In this document: piece by piece, positions 9,232-17,571 of the stretch
How the letters are laid out: each line of letters opens with the position of its first letter
Position numbering within the stretch: the stretch's first letter is position 1
Source: CBDDGJ01 sp965199285
GTDB lineage: Bacteria; Pseudomonadota; Alphaproteobacteria; RS24
Assembly: GCA_965199285.1 (NCBI GenBank)
Contig: OZ240687.1
Span: 1,612,001 to 1,676,000, forward strand
Reading direction: 5' to 3'
DNA: 64,000 bases
Notes under the pieces: generated by a model
Databases searched by the model: none
What the model saw: the letters and a program-made list of their open reading frames with translations, nothing else
Told to the model about the DNA's origin: nothing
Program-made: the position numbers and the translations under genes

Positions 9232-10407
9232 TTATGGTATCAGACTGGCACGTTTGAAACCGGCGGCAAGGTCATCGCGTAAATCTTCCACATCTTCAAG
9301 CCCAATGCTTAGTCGTAAAATTGTTTTATCCCTCGCCCATGGGCGCGATGATAGCCGATTGAGACTTGCCGGAATCATAAGACTTTCAAACCCGCCCCAG
9401 CTATATCCCATTCCGAAAAATACCATATCATCCAAAAGCGCGGCTAATTTGCTTGCGGGCAATTCATCCATAACAATCGAAAATAAACCAGCCGCACCAT
9501 AAAAATCGCGTTGCCATAAATCATGGTCGGGATGTGAGGTAAGCGCCGGATAAAGCACCCGCTCGATAAAGGGCAGCGTTTCGAGCCAGCGGGCAATCTC
9601 AAGCGCTGATTTTTGATGCGCCTCCAAACGGGTGGATAGGGTGCGCAACCCCCGCAAAGCGAGATAAATATCATCCGACCCGGCGGTTTGTCCAAGCAAA
9701 GCATGGGTGCGGCGCAAATTATCGGCTTGGGCATCAGCGCAAGCAACTGTGCCGATAAGCGCATCAGCATGGCCGATAATATATTTTGTGCCTGCAAGAA
9801 TGGAAAAATCAGCCCCCATCTCCAAAGGCTTGAAAAATAGCGGGGTTGCCCATGTATTATCAACCGCAAGCAACGCTCCGCGGGCATGGGCAAGGCGCGC
9901 AAATTCCGGTATATCTTGCACTTCAAATGTGTTTGAACCGGGGCTTTCGGTGATGACCAGCTTTGTATTTTCCTGAAAATAAGGTTCTAATTGAGCCGCA
10001 TCGCGGGCAAAAAAATAATCGCAAGAAATATTAAATTTTTGCAAAAGACCCTGACAGAATTTATAGGTCGGCGCATAAATATTATCCGATATAAGAATAT
10101 GGTCACCCGCTTCAACCGCCGCCAATATCGCTGTGCTCACCGCCGCAATGCCCGATGGTGTGATACAGGTAAAAGCCGCATGTTCAAGCGCGCTTATCGC
10201 CTCAGCAAAGGCGCGCTTGGTCGGTGTGCCATGACGGCCATATTGCGGCGCATCGGGGGCGGGATGCAAAAATTTTTCAACGCTTTCAAATAAAATTGTT
10301 GAGGCACGATAAGGCGGTATATTGACCGCACCGTGATGATCTTTTGGCGCACGGCCCTCATAAATCACTTTACTCTTATCTTTCATGGATGGGCTTTTGT
10401 CTTTCAT
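9232..10407 (-). CDS. metC: cystathionine beta-lyase (PLP-dependent)
   Basis: A Cys/Met-metabolism PLP enzyme of 391 residues. The PLP-binding lysine is in SILAGTKYIIGHAD (Lys208), and ITESPGSNTFEVQDI and AVDNTWATP match the cofactor-binding blocks of proteobacterial MetC, which cleaves cystathionine to homocysteine, pyruvate and ammonia. Closely related gamma-lyases cannot be excluded. The N-terminus carries a duplicated MKDKS (residues 1-5 and 8-12), giving two possible starts; a GGGAAG stretch precedes the first. It is divergent from aapJ with about 63 bases between the starts. Confidence 0.85.
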   Translation of the reverse strand: MKDKSPSMKDKSKVIYEGRAPKDHHGAVNIPPYRASTILFESVEKFLHPAPDAPQYGRHGTPTKRAFAEAISALEHAAFTCITPSGIAAVSTAILAAVEAGDHILISDNIYAPTYKFCQGLLQKFNISCDYFFARDAAQLEPYFQENTKLVITESPGSNTFEVQDIPEFARLAHARGALLAVDNTWATPLFFKPLEMGADFSILAGTKYIIGHADALIGTVACADAQADNLRRTHALLGQTAGSDDIYLALRGLRTLSTRLEAHQKSALEIARWLETLPFIERVLYPALTSHPDHDLWQRDFYGAAGLFSIVMDELPASKLAALLDDMVFFGMGYSWGGFESLMIPASLNRLSSRPWARDKTILRLSIGLEDVEDLRDDLAAGFKRASLIP

Positions 10408-10470
10408 GCCAACTTCCCTTATTAGATGGCTTATGTTAGCATAGCGGCAATAGCAAATCCATAGGAGGAG

Positions 10471-11490
10471 ATGATGAAACCTATTTACCTAATGATCTTA
10501 TCGCTGATGATCGCGGCACCTGCTGTTGCAAGCGCCCAAAAAGCGACATTAGATATTGTCAAAAAACGCGGTGCTTTGCATTGCGGCGTAAGTCAGGGCT
10601 TACCGGGTTTTTCTAATCCTGATGATGCGGGCAACTGGGTTGGCATTGATGTCGATATTTGTCGCGCTGTGGCGGCGGCTATATTTGGTGATGATAAAAA
10701 GGTAAAATATACCCCGCTTTCTAATAAAGAGCGTTTTGCCGCCCTACAATCGGGCGAGGTCGATTTATTATCCCGCAACACGACATGGTCAATGCATCGT
10801 GATACGGGGCTGGGACTCGATTTTGCTGGCATTAATTATTATGACGGGCAAGGCTTTATGGTGCGTAAAGATTTGGGCATAACAAGCGCGACAGAATTGG
10901 ATGGAGCGGTGCTATGCGTTAATCTCGGCACAACGACAGAGCTCAATGCGGCGGATTATTTTCGGGTGAATAATATGGAATATAAAATTGTCACTTTTGA
11001 ACGTGCAGATGAAACCGTTTCCGCCTATGATGCGGGGCGCTGTGATGCTTATACCACCGATGTTTCCGGCCTTTATGCGCAGCGCTTAAAATTTACCGAA
11101 CCCGATGCGCATATGGTTTTGCCGGAAATTATTTCCAAAGAACCATTGGGGCCCGTGGTGCGGCAGGGCGATGCGCAATGGTCGGATATTGTTCGCTGGG
11201 CAATTTATGCGATGGTGAATGCGGAAGAATTGGGCGTAACATCGAAAAATGTGGAGGCGATGAAAACATCTAACAATCTCGCCATTAAGCGGCTATTGGG
11301 GCTGGATGGCACATTTGGCAAAAACCTTAATATCCGCGATGATTGGGGCTATCAGATTATTCGTCATGTCGGCAATTATGGTGAGAGTTTTGAACGCAAT
11401 GTTGGGATGCAAAGCCCGCTTGGGATTGCCCGCGGTCTTAACGCGCTATGGCGGGATGGGGGATTGCAATATGCCCCGCCTATCCGTTAA
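10471..11490 (+). CDS. aapJ: general L-amino acid ABC transporter, periplasmic binding protein
   Basis: A 339-residue substrate-binding protein with a signal peptide ending ASA. The segment LHCGVSQGLPGFSNPDDAGNW and the SRNTTWSMHRDTGLGLDF block are typical of the AapJ/BztA binding proteins, which capture a broad range of L-amino acids. It is the first gene of the aapJQMP operon. AGGAGG at about 10463-10468 stands 2 bases before the first ATG and 5 bases before a second in-frame ATG at 10474, so translation may begin at the second. Confidence 0.93.
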   Translation: MMKPIYLMILSLMIAAPAVASAQKATLDIVKKRGALHCGVSQGLPGFSNPDDAGNWVGIDVDICRAVAAAIFGDDKKVKYTPLSNKERFAALQSGEVDLLSRNTTWSMHRDTGLGLDFAGINYYDGQGFMVRKDLGITSATELDGAVLCVNLGTTTELNAADYFRVNNMEYKIVTFERADETVSAYDAGRCDAYTTDVSGLYAQRLKFTEPDAHMVLPEIISKEPLGPVVRQGDAQWSDIVRWAIYAMVNAEELGVTSKNVEAMKTSNNLAIKRLLGLDGTFGKNLNIRDDWGYQIIRHVGNYGESFERNVGMQSPLGIARGLNALWRDGGLQYAPPIR

Positions 11491-11499
11491 AAGGCATAT

Positions 11500-12648
11500 A
11501 TGAATTTCAATAATAGACGTGGGTTAATCCTGCAAATCATATTGCTTGTCTTGGTGGTGGCAGGGTTTATCTGGCTGGGGCAGAATGCCGCCGAAAATCT
11601 GGCGCGTCAGGGTGTCGCCTCTGGCTTTGCCTTTCTTGACCAGCGCGCCGGTTTTGGTATTCCGCAAACCTTAATCCCCTATTCAGAAGATGATAGTTAT
11701 GGGCGGGTTTTGCTGGTCGGCTTTCTCAATACATTATTGGTTGCATTTTTAGGGATTATTCTCGCATCAGTGATCGGCTTTGTGGTTGGGGTGGCGCGGC
11801 TGTCTTCGAACTGGTTAATCGCCAAGCTGGCAACCGCCTATGTTGAGCTGTTTCGCAATATTCCGCTCTTATTGCAATTAATGTTCTGGTATTTCGGGGT
11901 TCTGCATAATCTCCCCCGCCCGCGCCAAAGCCTGCAATTTGGCGAGACCGTATTTTTGAACAATCGCGGCCTTATTTTTCCCTCACCCCTATTTGAGACC
12001 GGCGCAATATGGTATGGTCTGGCTTTCATTCTTGTGGCGCTTGGTTTTTTCGGGCTAAGGCGTTGGGCACATCACCAGCAGGATAAAACCGGCATCCGCC
12101 CGTCAATCATCAAAATTTTTCTACCCCTTGTGATGATTATATCTGGTGCATTATGGGCGCTTATCGGGCTGCCCTTTGGATTGGATTATCCGGCTCTGAA
12201 AGGATTTAACTTTAAGGGCGGTATCACAATTATTCCGGAGCTTATGGCGCTTCTCTTAGCATTGAGCCTATTTACCGCCTCTTTCATTGCCGAGATTGTT
12301 CGCGCTGGCATTTTGTCAGTTGATAAAGGGCAAAGCGAAGCCGCGCAGGCGCTCGGCTTACCGCAAGCGGTGATATTGCGTAAAATCATTATCCCGCAAG
12401 CCCTACGCGTCATCATCCCGCCCTTGACCAGCCAATATCTCAATTTAACAAAAAACTCATCCCTAGCGGTAGCGATTGCCTATCCCGATATTGTTTCGGT
12501 ATTTGCAGGCACAACGCTTAATCAGGTCGGTCAGGCGATTGAGATTATTTTTATCACCATGATTATTTATCTAAGCCTCAGTCTCATCACCTCAGCACTG
12601 ATGAATTGGTATAATGCGCGGGTCGCATTGGTGGGGCAAGCGCGATGA
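11500..12648 (+). CDS. aapQ: general L-amino acid ABC transporter, permease AapQ
   Basis: An inner-membrane permease of 382 residues with about eight hydrophobic segments and the cytoplasmic EAA loop reading EAAQALGLPQAVILRKIIIPQALR (about 283-306), where the ATPase docks. The long periplasmic region after the first membrane segment, GYGRVL-type entry and NRGLIFPSP block are typical of AapQ/BztB rather than short HisM-type permeases. It starts 9 bases after aapJ and overlaps aapM by 4 bases. Confidence 0.92.
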   Translation: MNFNNRRGLILQIILLVLVVAGFIWLGQNAAENLARQGVASGFAFLDQRAGFGIPQTLIPYSEDDSYGRVLLVGFLNTLLVAFLGIILASVIGFVVGVARLSSNWLIAKLATAYVELFRNIPLLLQLMFWYFGVLHNLPRPRQSLQFGETVFLNNRGLIFPSPLFETGAIWYGLAFILVALGFFGLRRWAHHQQDKTGIRPSIIKIFLPLVMIISGALWALIGLPFGLDYPALKGFNFKGGITIIPELMALLLALSLFTASFIAEIVRAGILSVDKGQSEAAQALGLPQAVILRKIIIPQALRVIIPPLTSQYLNLTKNSSLAVAIAYPDIVSVFAGTTLNQVGQAIEIIFITMIIYLSLSLITSALMNWYNARVALVGQAR

Positions 12649-13772
12649 GCGAGATTAAATCATGGCAACCAAAGCCTGCCCGCCCTGCCCCACGACAACA
12701 GACGGGTATGTGGGGGTGGTTGCGCGCGAATTTATTTTCAACGCCCCTAAATACGCTGTTAAGTTTTACCGCTCTTTATATTATTTATCTGCTGTTTGGC
12801 ACTGTGCTGGATTGGGCGATTATAAATGCCAGCTTTAGCGGCGATGATCGGCAAGCCTGCTTAAAAGCGGAACAAGGTGCGTGCTGGCCATTTGTAAGCG
12901 CGAAATTCGATCAGTTTATTTATGGCCGCTATCCGGTCGCTGAACATTGGCGGGTGAATATGGTGTTTGCGGTTGGCTTGCTGGCGCTTATTCCGGCGCT
13001 GATGCCGCGCCTGCCCTATAAAAAAGCCAATATCTGGTTTTTGCTGACGATTTATCCGGTGCTGAGTTTTATTCTGCTCACCGGTGGCTGGTTTGGTCTC
13101 GAAGCGGTTGAAACAGCACGCTGGGGTGGATTAATGGTGACGCTGATTGTTGCCATTATCGGGATTGTGTTTTCATTGCCCTTGGGTATTTTGCTCGCAT
13201 TAGGACGGCAATCTTCTTTACCGATTATTAAATATTTAAGCATCGGCTTTATTGAGATTTTTCGCGGCGTGCCGCTGATAACAGTCTTATTTATGGCAAG
13301 TATTATGCTGCCCCTATTTTTGCCCGAAGGGGTGAGCTTCGATAAATTGCTGCGCTGCCTGATTGGCGTGGCGCTTTTTGCCTCTGCCTATATGGCAGAA
13401 GTTATTCGCGGCGGCTTGCAAGCGATCCCGCAAGGACAATATGAAGCCGCAAAGGCGCTGGGCTTAAGCTATTGGCAAAGTATCCGTCTGGTGATTATGC
13501 CGCAAGTGCTAAAAATGGTTATTCCTGGCATTGTGAATACATTTATCGGGCTGTTCAAAGATACCTCACTGGTGATGATTGTTGGTCTGTTTGATCTGTT
13601 GGGAATTGTGCAATTTCATTTCACCGATAGCAGTTGGGCAACCCCGCAAACATCAATAACCGGCTATGTTTTTGCCGCCGCCCTGTTTTGGGTTTTTTGT
13701 TTTTCAATGTCACGCTATTCAATTTATCTCGAAACCTATCTATCAACCGATCATAAAAAGGACACATTATGA
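12645..13772 (+). CDS. aapM: general L-amino acid ABC transporter, permease AapM
   Basis: The second permease, 375 residues. It has an N-terminal membrane segment, a Cys-containing periplasmic loop (QACLKAEQGACWPF), then the canonical transmembrane core with the EAA motif YEAAKALGLSYWQSIRLVIMPQ (about 266-287). This architecture matches AapM/BztC, the partner of AapQ in a heterodimeric channel. Both ends overlap the neighbours by 4 bases, so translation within the operon is likely coupled. Confidence 0.92.
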   Translation: MSEIKSWQPKPARPAPRQQTGMWGWLRANLFSTPLNTLLSFTALYIIYLLFGTVLDWAIINASFSGDDRQACLKAEQGACWPFVSAKFDQFIYGRYPVAEHWRVNMVFAVGLLALIPALMPRLPYKKANIWFLLTIYPVLSFILLTGGWFGLEAVETARWGGLMVTLIVAIIGIVFSLPLGILLALGRQSSLPIIKYLSIGFIEIFRGVPLITVLFMASIMLPLFLPEGVSFDKLLRCLIGVALFASAYMAEVIRGGLQAIPQGQYEAAKALGLSYWQSIRLVIMPQVLKMVIPGIVNTFIGLFKDTSLVMIVGLFDLLGIVQFHFTDSSWATPQTSITGYVFAAALFWVFCFSMSRYSIYLETYLSTDHKKDTL

Positions 13773-14509
13773 GCGCGCCAATAATTCAATTACATAATGT
13801 CAATAAATGGTATGGCGATTTCCATGTTTTGCGCGATATTAATCTATCTGTAAAAATGGGTGAGAAGATTGTGATTTGCGGGCCGTCCGGCTCGGGCAAA
13901 TCAACCCTTATTCGCTGCCTCAACCGGCTTGAAGACCATCATGAAGGTGAGATCATTGTCGAAGGTGTGCCGCTTGACGGGGCGCTTAAAAATATTGATG
14001 CCGTACGCCGCGAGGTTGGGATGGTGTTCCAGCAATTTAATTTATTTCCGCATATGAGCGTGCTTGAAAACTGCATGTTGGGGCCAATTTGGGTACGCAA
14101 AATGCCCCGCGCACAAGCCCGCGAACAGGCGCTGAAATATCTCGAACGGGTGCGGATTCCCGATCAGGCCGATAAATATCCGGCGCAATTATCAGGCGGG
14201 CAGCAACAACGCGTGGCGATTGCGCGGGCTTTATGTATGAACCCCAATATTATGCTATTTGATGAACCCACCTCCGCGCTTGACCCGGAAATGATTAAAG
14301 AGGTTTTGGAGGTGATGGTCGAGCTTGCACATGATGGCATGACCATGCTGTGCGTCACTCATGAAATGGGCTTTGCCCGCCAAGTCGCGGATCGGGTGGT
14401 GTTTATGGATGAAGGCGAGATTGTCGAGGAAAATACGCCAGACGCGTTTTTCTCAAACCCCAAACAAGAGCGCAGCAAATTATTTCTCGGTCAGTTGCTG
14501 GATTATTAG
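13769..14509 (+). CDS. aapP: general L-amino acid ABC transporter, ATP-binding protein
   Basis: A 246-residue ABC ATPase that powers AapQM. It shows Walker A GPSGSGKST (about 38-46), the Q-loop VFQQFNLFPHMS, signature LSGGQQQRVAIARAL, Walker B IMLFDEPTSALD and the switch His in CVTHEMGFARQVADRVVFMDEG, all intact. It is the last gene of the operon. Its TAG stop (14507-14509) overlaps the stop codon of the convergent membrane-protein gene, leaving no space for a terminator between them. Confidence 0.95.
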   Translation: MSAPIIQLHNVNKWYGDFHVLRDINLSVKMGEKIVICGPSGSGKSTLIRCLNRLEDHHEGEIIVEGVPLDGALKNIDAVRREVGMVFQQFNLFPHMSVLENCMLGPIWVRKMPRAQAREQALKYLERVRIPDQADKYPAQLSGGQQQRVAIARALCMNPNIMLFDEPTSALDPEMIKEVLEVMVELAHDGMTMLCVTHEMGFARQVADRVVFMDEGEIVEENTPDAFFSNPKQERSKLFLGQLLDY

Positions 14510-15153
14510 TCGCTATTATTTTGCCTTAGAAATGGCAAGCTGGGGCGGGTTTTATTGCGCAGCTCGACACAAATGAAAAAGAAAAATAAAATAATCGATG
14601 AAACCGTTACAGGAATGAGCAGTTTATCTGGTTTATTCAGATTAAACCAATCACCGCTCAGCAACCATCTCACCAAGAAAGGTAAGAACACAGCGCTTGC
14701 GGCATAGCACCATAGGCGGATGCGGCGGGTGGGGATTAGAAAGATGAGGAATAAGATAAAAAAATTATACCTTACCATAAATGTTAATAGTACCGCCCAG
14801 ACGGCGATTCCCCCCAAAGCTCCTATCGCGCCTATTATAGTTTCTAGATCAAGAGTATGCTCCCCTTCCTCAGTCAAAACACGATATATTGCCATAATGG
14901 TGCCATATATCAAAACAACGATCGAGGGACCAAATATACACATGAAGATGGTGAGCCCCACCCCCCTAATATAAGCCAAATAGGCACCGCCCCAGAATAA
15001 AGCCAGCGGAATGATATCATAGCCAGCATCAATCGCCCCTCGGGAGGGGGTTAATCTCATAATTATATCGAATAATAGCAAACAGCCGAAAGACGCCACA
15101 ATGCCCACCCACCAATAGGGGTGCAGTTTTTGCCTTAGGGTGTTTAGGGGCAC
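14506..15153 (-). CDS. polytopic membrane protein of unknown function, distal tandem copy
   Basis: I recognise no family. The 215-residue protein has six or seven hydrophobic segments (roughly 13-32, 47-62, 67-90, 106-128, 129-142, 150-168, 178-195). It is a tandem duplicate of the gene at 15233-15880. The two proteins differ at about 20 residues: fourteen lie between 28 and 65, four between 121 and 127, and two near the C-terminus, while the rest is identical. The GTG start is preceded by GGAGGATTCTTTTA, which is the copied 3' end of the upstream Phe/Gly-rich gene and supplies the ribosome-binding site. The stop codon overlaps that of aapP. Confidence 0.75.
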   Translation of the reverse strand: MPLNTLRQKLHPYWWVGIVASFGCLLLFDIIMRLTPSRGAIDAGYDIIPLALFWGGAYLAYIRGVGLTIFMCIFGPSIVVLIYGTIMAIYRVLTEEGEHTLDLETIIGAIGALGGIAVWAVLLTFMVRYNFFILFLIFLIPTRRIRLWCYAASAVFLPFLVRWLLSGDWFNLNKPDKLLIPVTVSSIILFFFFICVELRNKTRPSLPFLRQNNSD

Positions 15154-15224
15154 TAAAAGAATCCTCCAATATCGAAATAGCCAAATTCTATATCAATATA
15201 GCTGATCGGGTCAATAAAGGGGGC
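15154..15224 (-). pseudogene. 3' remnant of the Phe/Gly-rich gene, carried by the duplication
   Basis: Read on the minus strand this stretch encodes the same C-terminal 23 residues as the intact gene at 15880-16893 (it begins APFIDPISYID and ends DIGGFF) and then meets TAG. No start codon or upstream part is present. It has no likely protein product, but its final GGAGGA is the ribosome-binding site of the distal membrane-protein copy, which may be why it has been kept. Confidence 0.85.
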
Positions 15225-15232
15225 AGATAGAG

Positions 15233-15880
15233 CTAATCTCTATTATTTTGCCTTAGAAATGGCAAGCTGGGGCGGGTTTTATTGCGCCGCTCGACACAAA
15301 TGAAAAAGAAAAATAAAATAATCGATGAAACCGTTACAGGAATGAGCAGTTTATCTGGTTTATTCAGATTAAACCAATCACCGCTCAGCAACCATCTCAC
15401 CAAGAAAGGTAAGAACACAGCGCTTGCGGCATAGCACCATAGGCGGATGCGGCGGGTGGGGATTAGAAAAATGAGGAATAAGATAAAAAAATTATACCTT
15501 GCCATCGCTGTCAGTATAAACGCCCAGACGGCGATTCCCCCCAAAGCTCCTATCGCGCCTATTATAGTTTCTAGATCAAGAGTATGCTCCCCTTCCTCAG
15601 TCAAAACACGATATATTGCCATAATGGTGCCATATATCAAAACAACGATCGAGGGACCAAATATACACATGAAGATGGTGAGCCCCATCCCCCTCACATA
15701 AGCCAAATAGACACCACCCGAGAACAAGGCCAGCGGAATGATAAGGTAACCGCCATCAACATCTATGCGGGGCGTAGTTAATCTTATAATCATGTCTAAT
15801 AATAGCAAACAGCCGAAAGACGCCACAATGCCCACCCACCAATAGGGGTGCAGTTTTTGCCTTAGGGTGTTTAGGGGCAC
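15233..15880 (-). CDS. polytopic membrane protein of unknown function, proximal tandem copy
   Basis: A 215-residue protein with six or seven hydrophobic segments, about 91% identical to its duplicate at 14506-15153. No recognised motif. The start codon is GTG at 15880, overlapping the TAG of the upstream gene by one base, with GGAGGA inside the last codons of that gene, so its translation should be coupled to the upstream gene. This tight linkage suggests that the two products act together. The sequence alone does not distinguish a transporter, a channel or an immunity-type membrane protein. Confidence 0.75.
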   Translation of the reverse strand: MPLNTLRQKLHPYWWVGIVASFGCLLLLDMIIRLTTPRIDVDGGYLIIPLALFSGGVYLAYVRGMGLTIFMCIFGPSIVVLIYGTIMAIYRVLTEEGEHTLDLETIIGAIGALGGIAVWAFILTAMARYNFFILFLIFLIPTRRIRLWCYAASAVFLPFLVRWLLSGDWFNLNKPDKLLIPVTVSSIILFFFFICVERRNKTRPSLPFLRQNNRD

Positions 15881-15951
15881 TAAAAGAATCCTCCAATATC
15901 GAAATAGCCAAATTCTATATCAATATAGCTGATCGGGTCAATAAAGGGGGC
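15233..15951 (-). repeat. tandem duplication, proximal unit (period 727 bp)
   Basis: The counterpart of 14506-15224. This copy sits in the intact context: its upstream end is still part of the complete Phe/Gly-rich gene, so it is likely the original and the distal unit the copy. Differences between the units are clustered: a divergent patch near the 5' third of the membrane-protein gene, a smaller patch in the middle, and long identical stretches between them. Confidence 0.92.
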
Positions 15952-16893
15952 CGGCGGTGGTGGTGGCGCGATTGGCGCTTGCGGAGCGATAAGTTCCTGC
16001 AAGCGGCCATTCTCCAAAGAAAGACCTGTATTTGCATCCACCCCGGTTTCGGTTTCATAAAAAGAATCCTGCAAAATATCATCCGCAACCTCTTGCCAGA
16101 CATCTTTTGAAAGTCTCTCATTCACAATTGCGTCGAAATGATCCTTCCCATCATAGAAATATTCAAGAAGGCCAGAATTATCTTCCCCATTGCCAATCCC
16201 CCGCACAACCAGCACATAATGTCCATTATGTTCTTCCAGGGTTAAGGCGGCAACACCGCGATTAAGGCTATGATCTTCGGTCGTTGCATTGACGATCGTA
16301 TAATCATCATAATCAATAATATGTGTGACAAGACCCAATTCCCCAATATCAAGAAACCCCGGTATTTCTTTATCTGCCATTGTCTGATCCCCGGTTCGTT
16401 TAATCGCTTCGGCCTGGTCTGTCGGGGCGGGGGCTTCCAGCATATTCTTCCAGATGATGTCTTTGTCCAACTCATCTATGCGCCCCAATGTGTAGGAGAC
16501 CGTATAATCATGCCAGCTTTGCAAATGCTGCCCCATATCAAAATCTACCGATAGGTGATGCTTTATCGGTTCCAGCGATATGTTATTGCCATTAATACTT
16601 AGTTCTAATTTTTGTCTATCATATGTCATGCTTGTATCATTGACACCAATCATATGATTATCGACATAATTCGCTTTTTTTTTCAATGCTTGCTGCTTGA
16701 CAACACTTTGATGGTATCTCGCAATCGCGTTTTCTATACTCGGCATAAGTATTTCATCGGGAATATAAGGTTCCGGACTATATATATTATAGATGCCGGC
16801 TTGCCCAACTCCGAAGCTCGAAAATCCGAAAAATCCAAAAAAACCAAAATCAAACTGAAAAGGTGTTCCTGTTACTGTTATTTCATCAGCCAT
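15880..16893 (-). CDS. Phe/Gly-rich protein of unknown function
   Basis: I do not recognise a family. The 337-residue protein starts at ATG 16893 with GGAGG 5-10 bases upstream; an in-frame TTG at 16908 would add five residues. The N-terminus is low-complexity and aromatic (FDFGFFGFFGFSSFG, about residues 14-28), the middle 250 residues are acidic and look globular, and the C-terminus has a proline run (APQAPIAPPPPPAPF) followed by another Phe/Gly tail ending DIGGFF. There is no classical signal peptide and no predicted membrane core. It is translationally coupled to the membrane protein downstream. A secreted or surface role is possible but unproven. Confidence 0.6.
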   Translation of the reverse strand: MADEITVTGTPFQFDFGFFGFFGFSSFGVGQAGIYNIYSPEPYIPDEILMPSIENAIARYHQSVVKQQALKKKANYVDNHMIGVNDTSMTYDRQKLELSINGNNISLEPIKHHLSVDFDMGQHLQSWHDYTVSYTLGRIDELDKDIIWKNMLEAPAPTDQAEAIKRTGDQTMADKEIPGFLDIGELGLVTHIIDYDDYTIVNATTEDHSLNRGVAALTLEEHNGHYVLVVRGIGNGEDNSGLLEYFYDGKDHFDAIVNERLSKDVWQEVADDILQDSFYETETGVDANTGLSLENGRLQELIAPQAPIAPPPPPAPFIDPISYIDIEFGYFDIGGFF

Positions 16894-17052
16894 TATAATC
16901 CTCCACAATATTTTACACTTAAAAGGCTGCCCTCCCCCTAAACTGCCGTGTCAAGGGAAATATTCTATTAAAGATTGTGTGGGCTATGGATTTAATGTGG
17001 GTAGGAGGCGTATTATAGCGATCCGGCAATAGTAGATAAATTGGATGATAAT

Positions 17053-17571
17053 CTAATGATCATCTTCGATCACGGCGCTTTCTCTTTTGTGAATCTGGAA
17101 GCCGATTTGTTGATAGAGCATCAGCGCGCGCGGGTGGTCTTCCGTACAGGTCTGGATAATGATTTGCTGTGGGCTGCGGGTATAGAGGCGCGATAATGTA
17201 TCTGTCAGCATTTTATAGCCATACCCCTTGCCAATATAATCATTGAGCAGCCCAACAAAAGTAATCTCGATAATCGGGTGCTGCTGCGCATTGGTTTCGA
17301 CAAAGCCAATCGGCATATCATCGGCGCGCAAAATATAAATTTCGGTTTGCGGGTGATGGATGAGGGAAGAAAGCTGCTCATCATTAAGAAACCGCCGGTT
17401 TGTCCAATGCCATTGATAACCAATATTATGATAAAGCTCCCGATAAAGCGGCACGGATATATCCACCTCTTTCGTAAATGATATGCCCTGCGGCCATGCC
17501 TGTTTGGGCAAGGGGCGAAAGGGCGGGTGTATATGTAAATGGGTAACAGTGACAGGATAGCTATGCATCAT
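17053..17571 (-). CDS. GNAT family N-acetyltransferase
   Basis: A protein of about 172 residues with the GNAT fold: motif A is visible as FVGLLNDYIGKGYGYKMLTDTLSRL (the Q/RxxGxG/A-type acetyl-CoA loop reads YIGKGYG), followed by a C-terminal ALMLYQQIGFQIHKRE motif B. The start at 17571 overlaps the TGA of the upstream CysK-like gene in an ATGA; the upstream TTG at 17577 is less likely. The acceptor substrate is unknown. Co-translation with a Cys-synthase-like enzyme hints at an amino-acid or amine acceptor, but this is only inference. Confidence 0.8.
   Translation of the reverse strand: MMHSYPVTVTHLHIHPPFRPLPKQAWPQGISFTKEVDISVPLYRELYHNIGYQWHWTNRRFLNDEQLSSLIHHPQTEIYILRADDMPIGFVETNAQQHPIIEITFVGLLNDYIGKGYGYKMLTDTLSRLYTRSPQQIIIQTCTEDHPRALMLYQQIGFQIHKRESAVIEDDH

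Larger units (their letters stand above)
14506..15224 (-). repeat. tandem duplication, distal unit (period 727 bp)
   Basis: Sequence 14506-15224 aligns base for base with 15233-15951 at a constant offset of 727. The unit contains the whole 215-residue gene plus, at its upstream end (15154-15224), the last 23 codons of the gene that ends at 15880. Eight unrelated bases (15225-15232) form the junction. Similarity stops abruptly on both sides, and no transposase or flanking target duplication is visible, so this looks like a simple tandem duplication. Confidence 0.92.

Noticed and set aside
14506..15951. Duplicated region as an insertion sequence
   Set aside because: Each unit encodes only a membrane protein, with no transposase, inverted repeats or target-site duplication.
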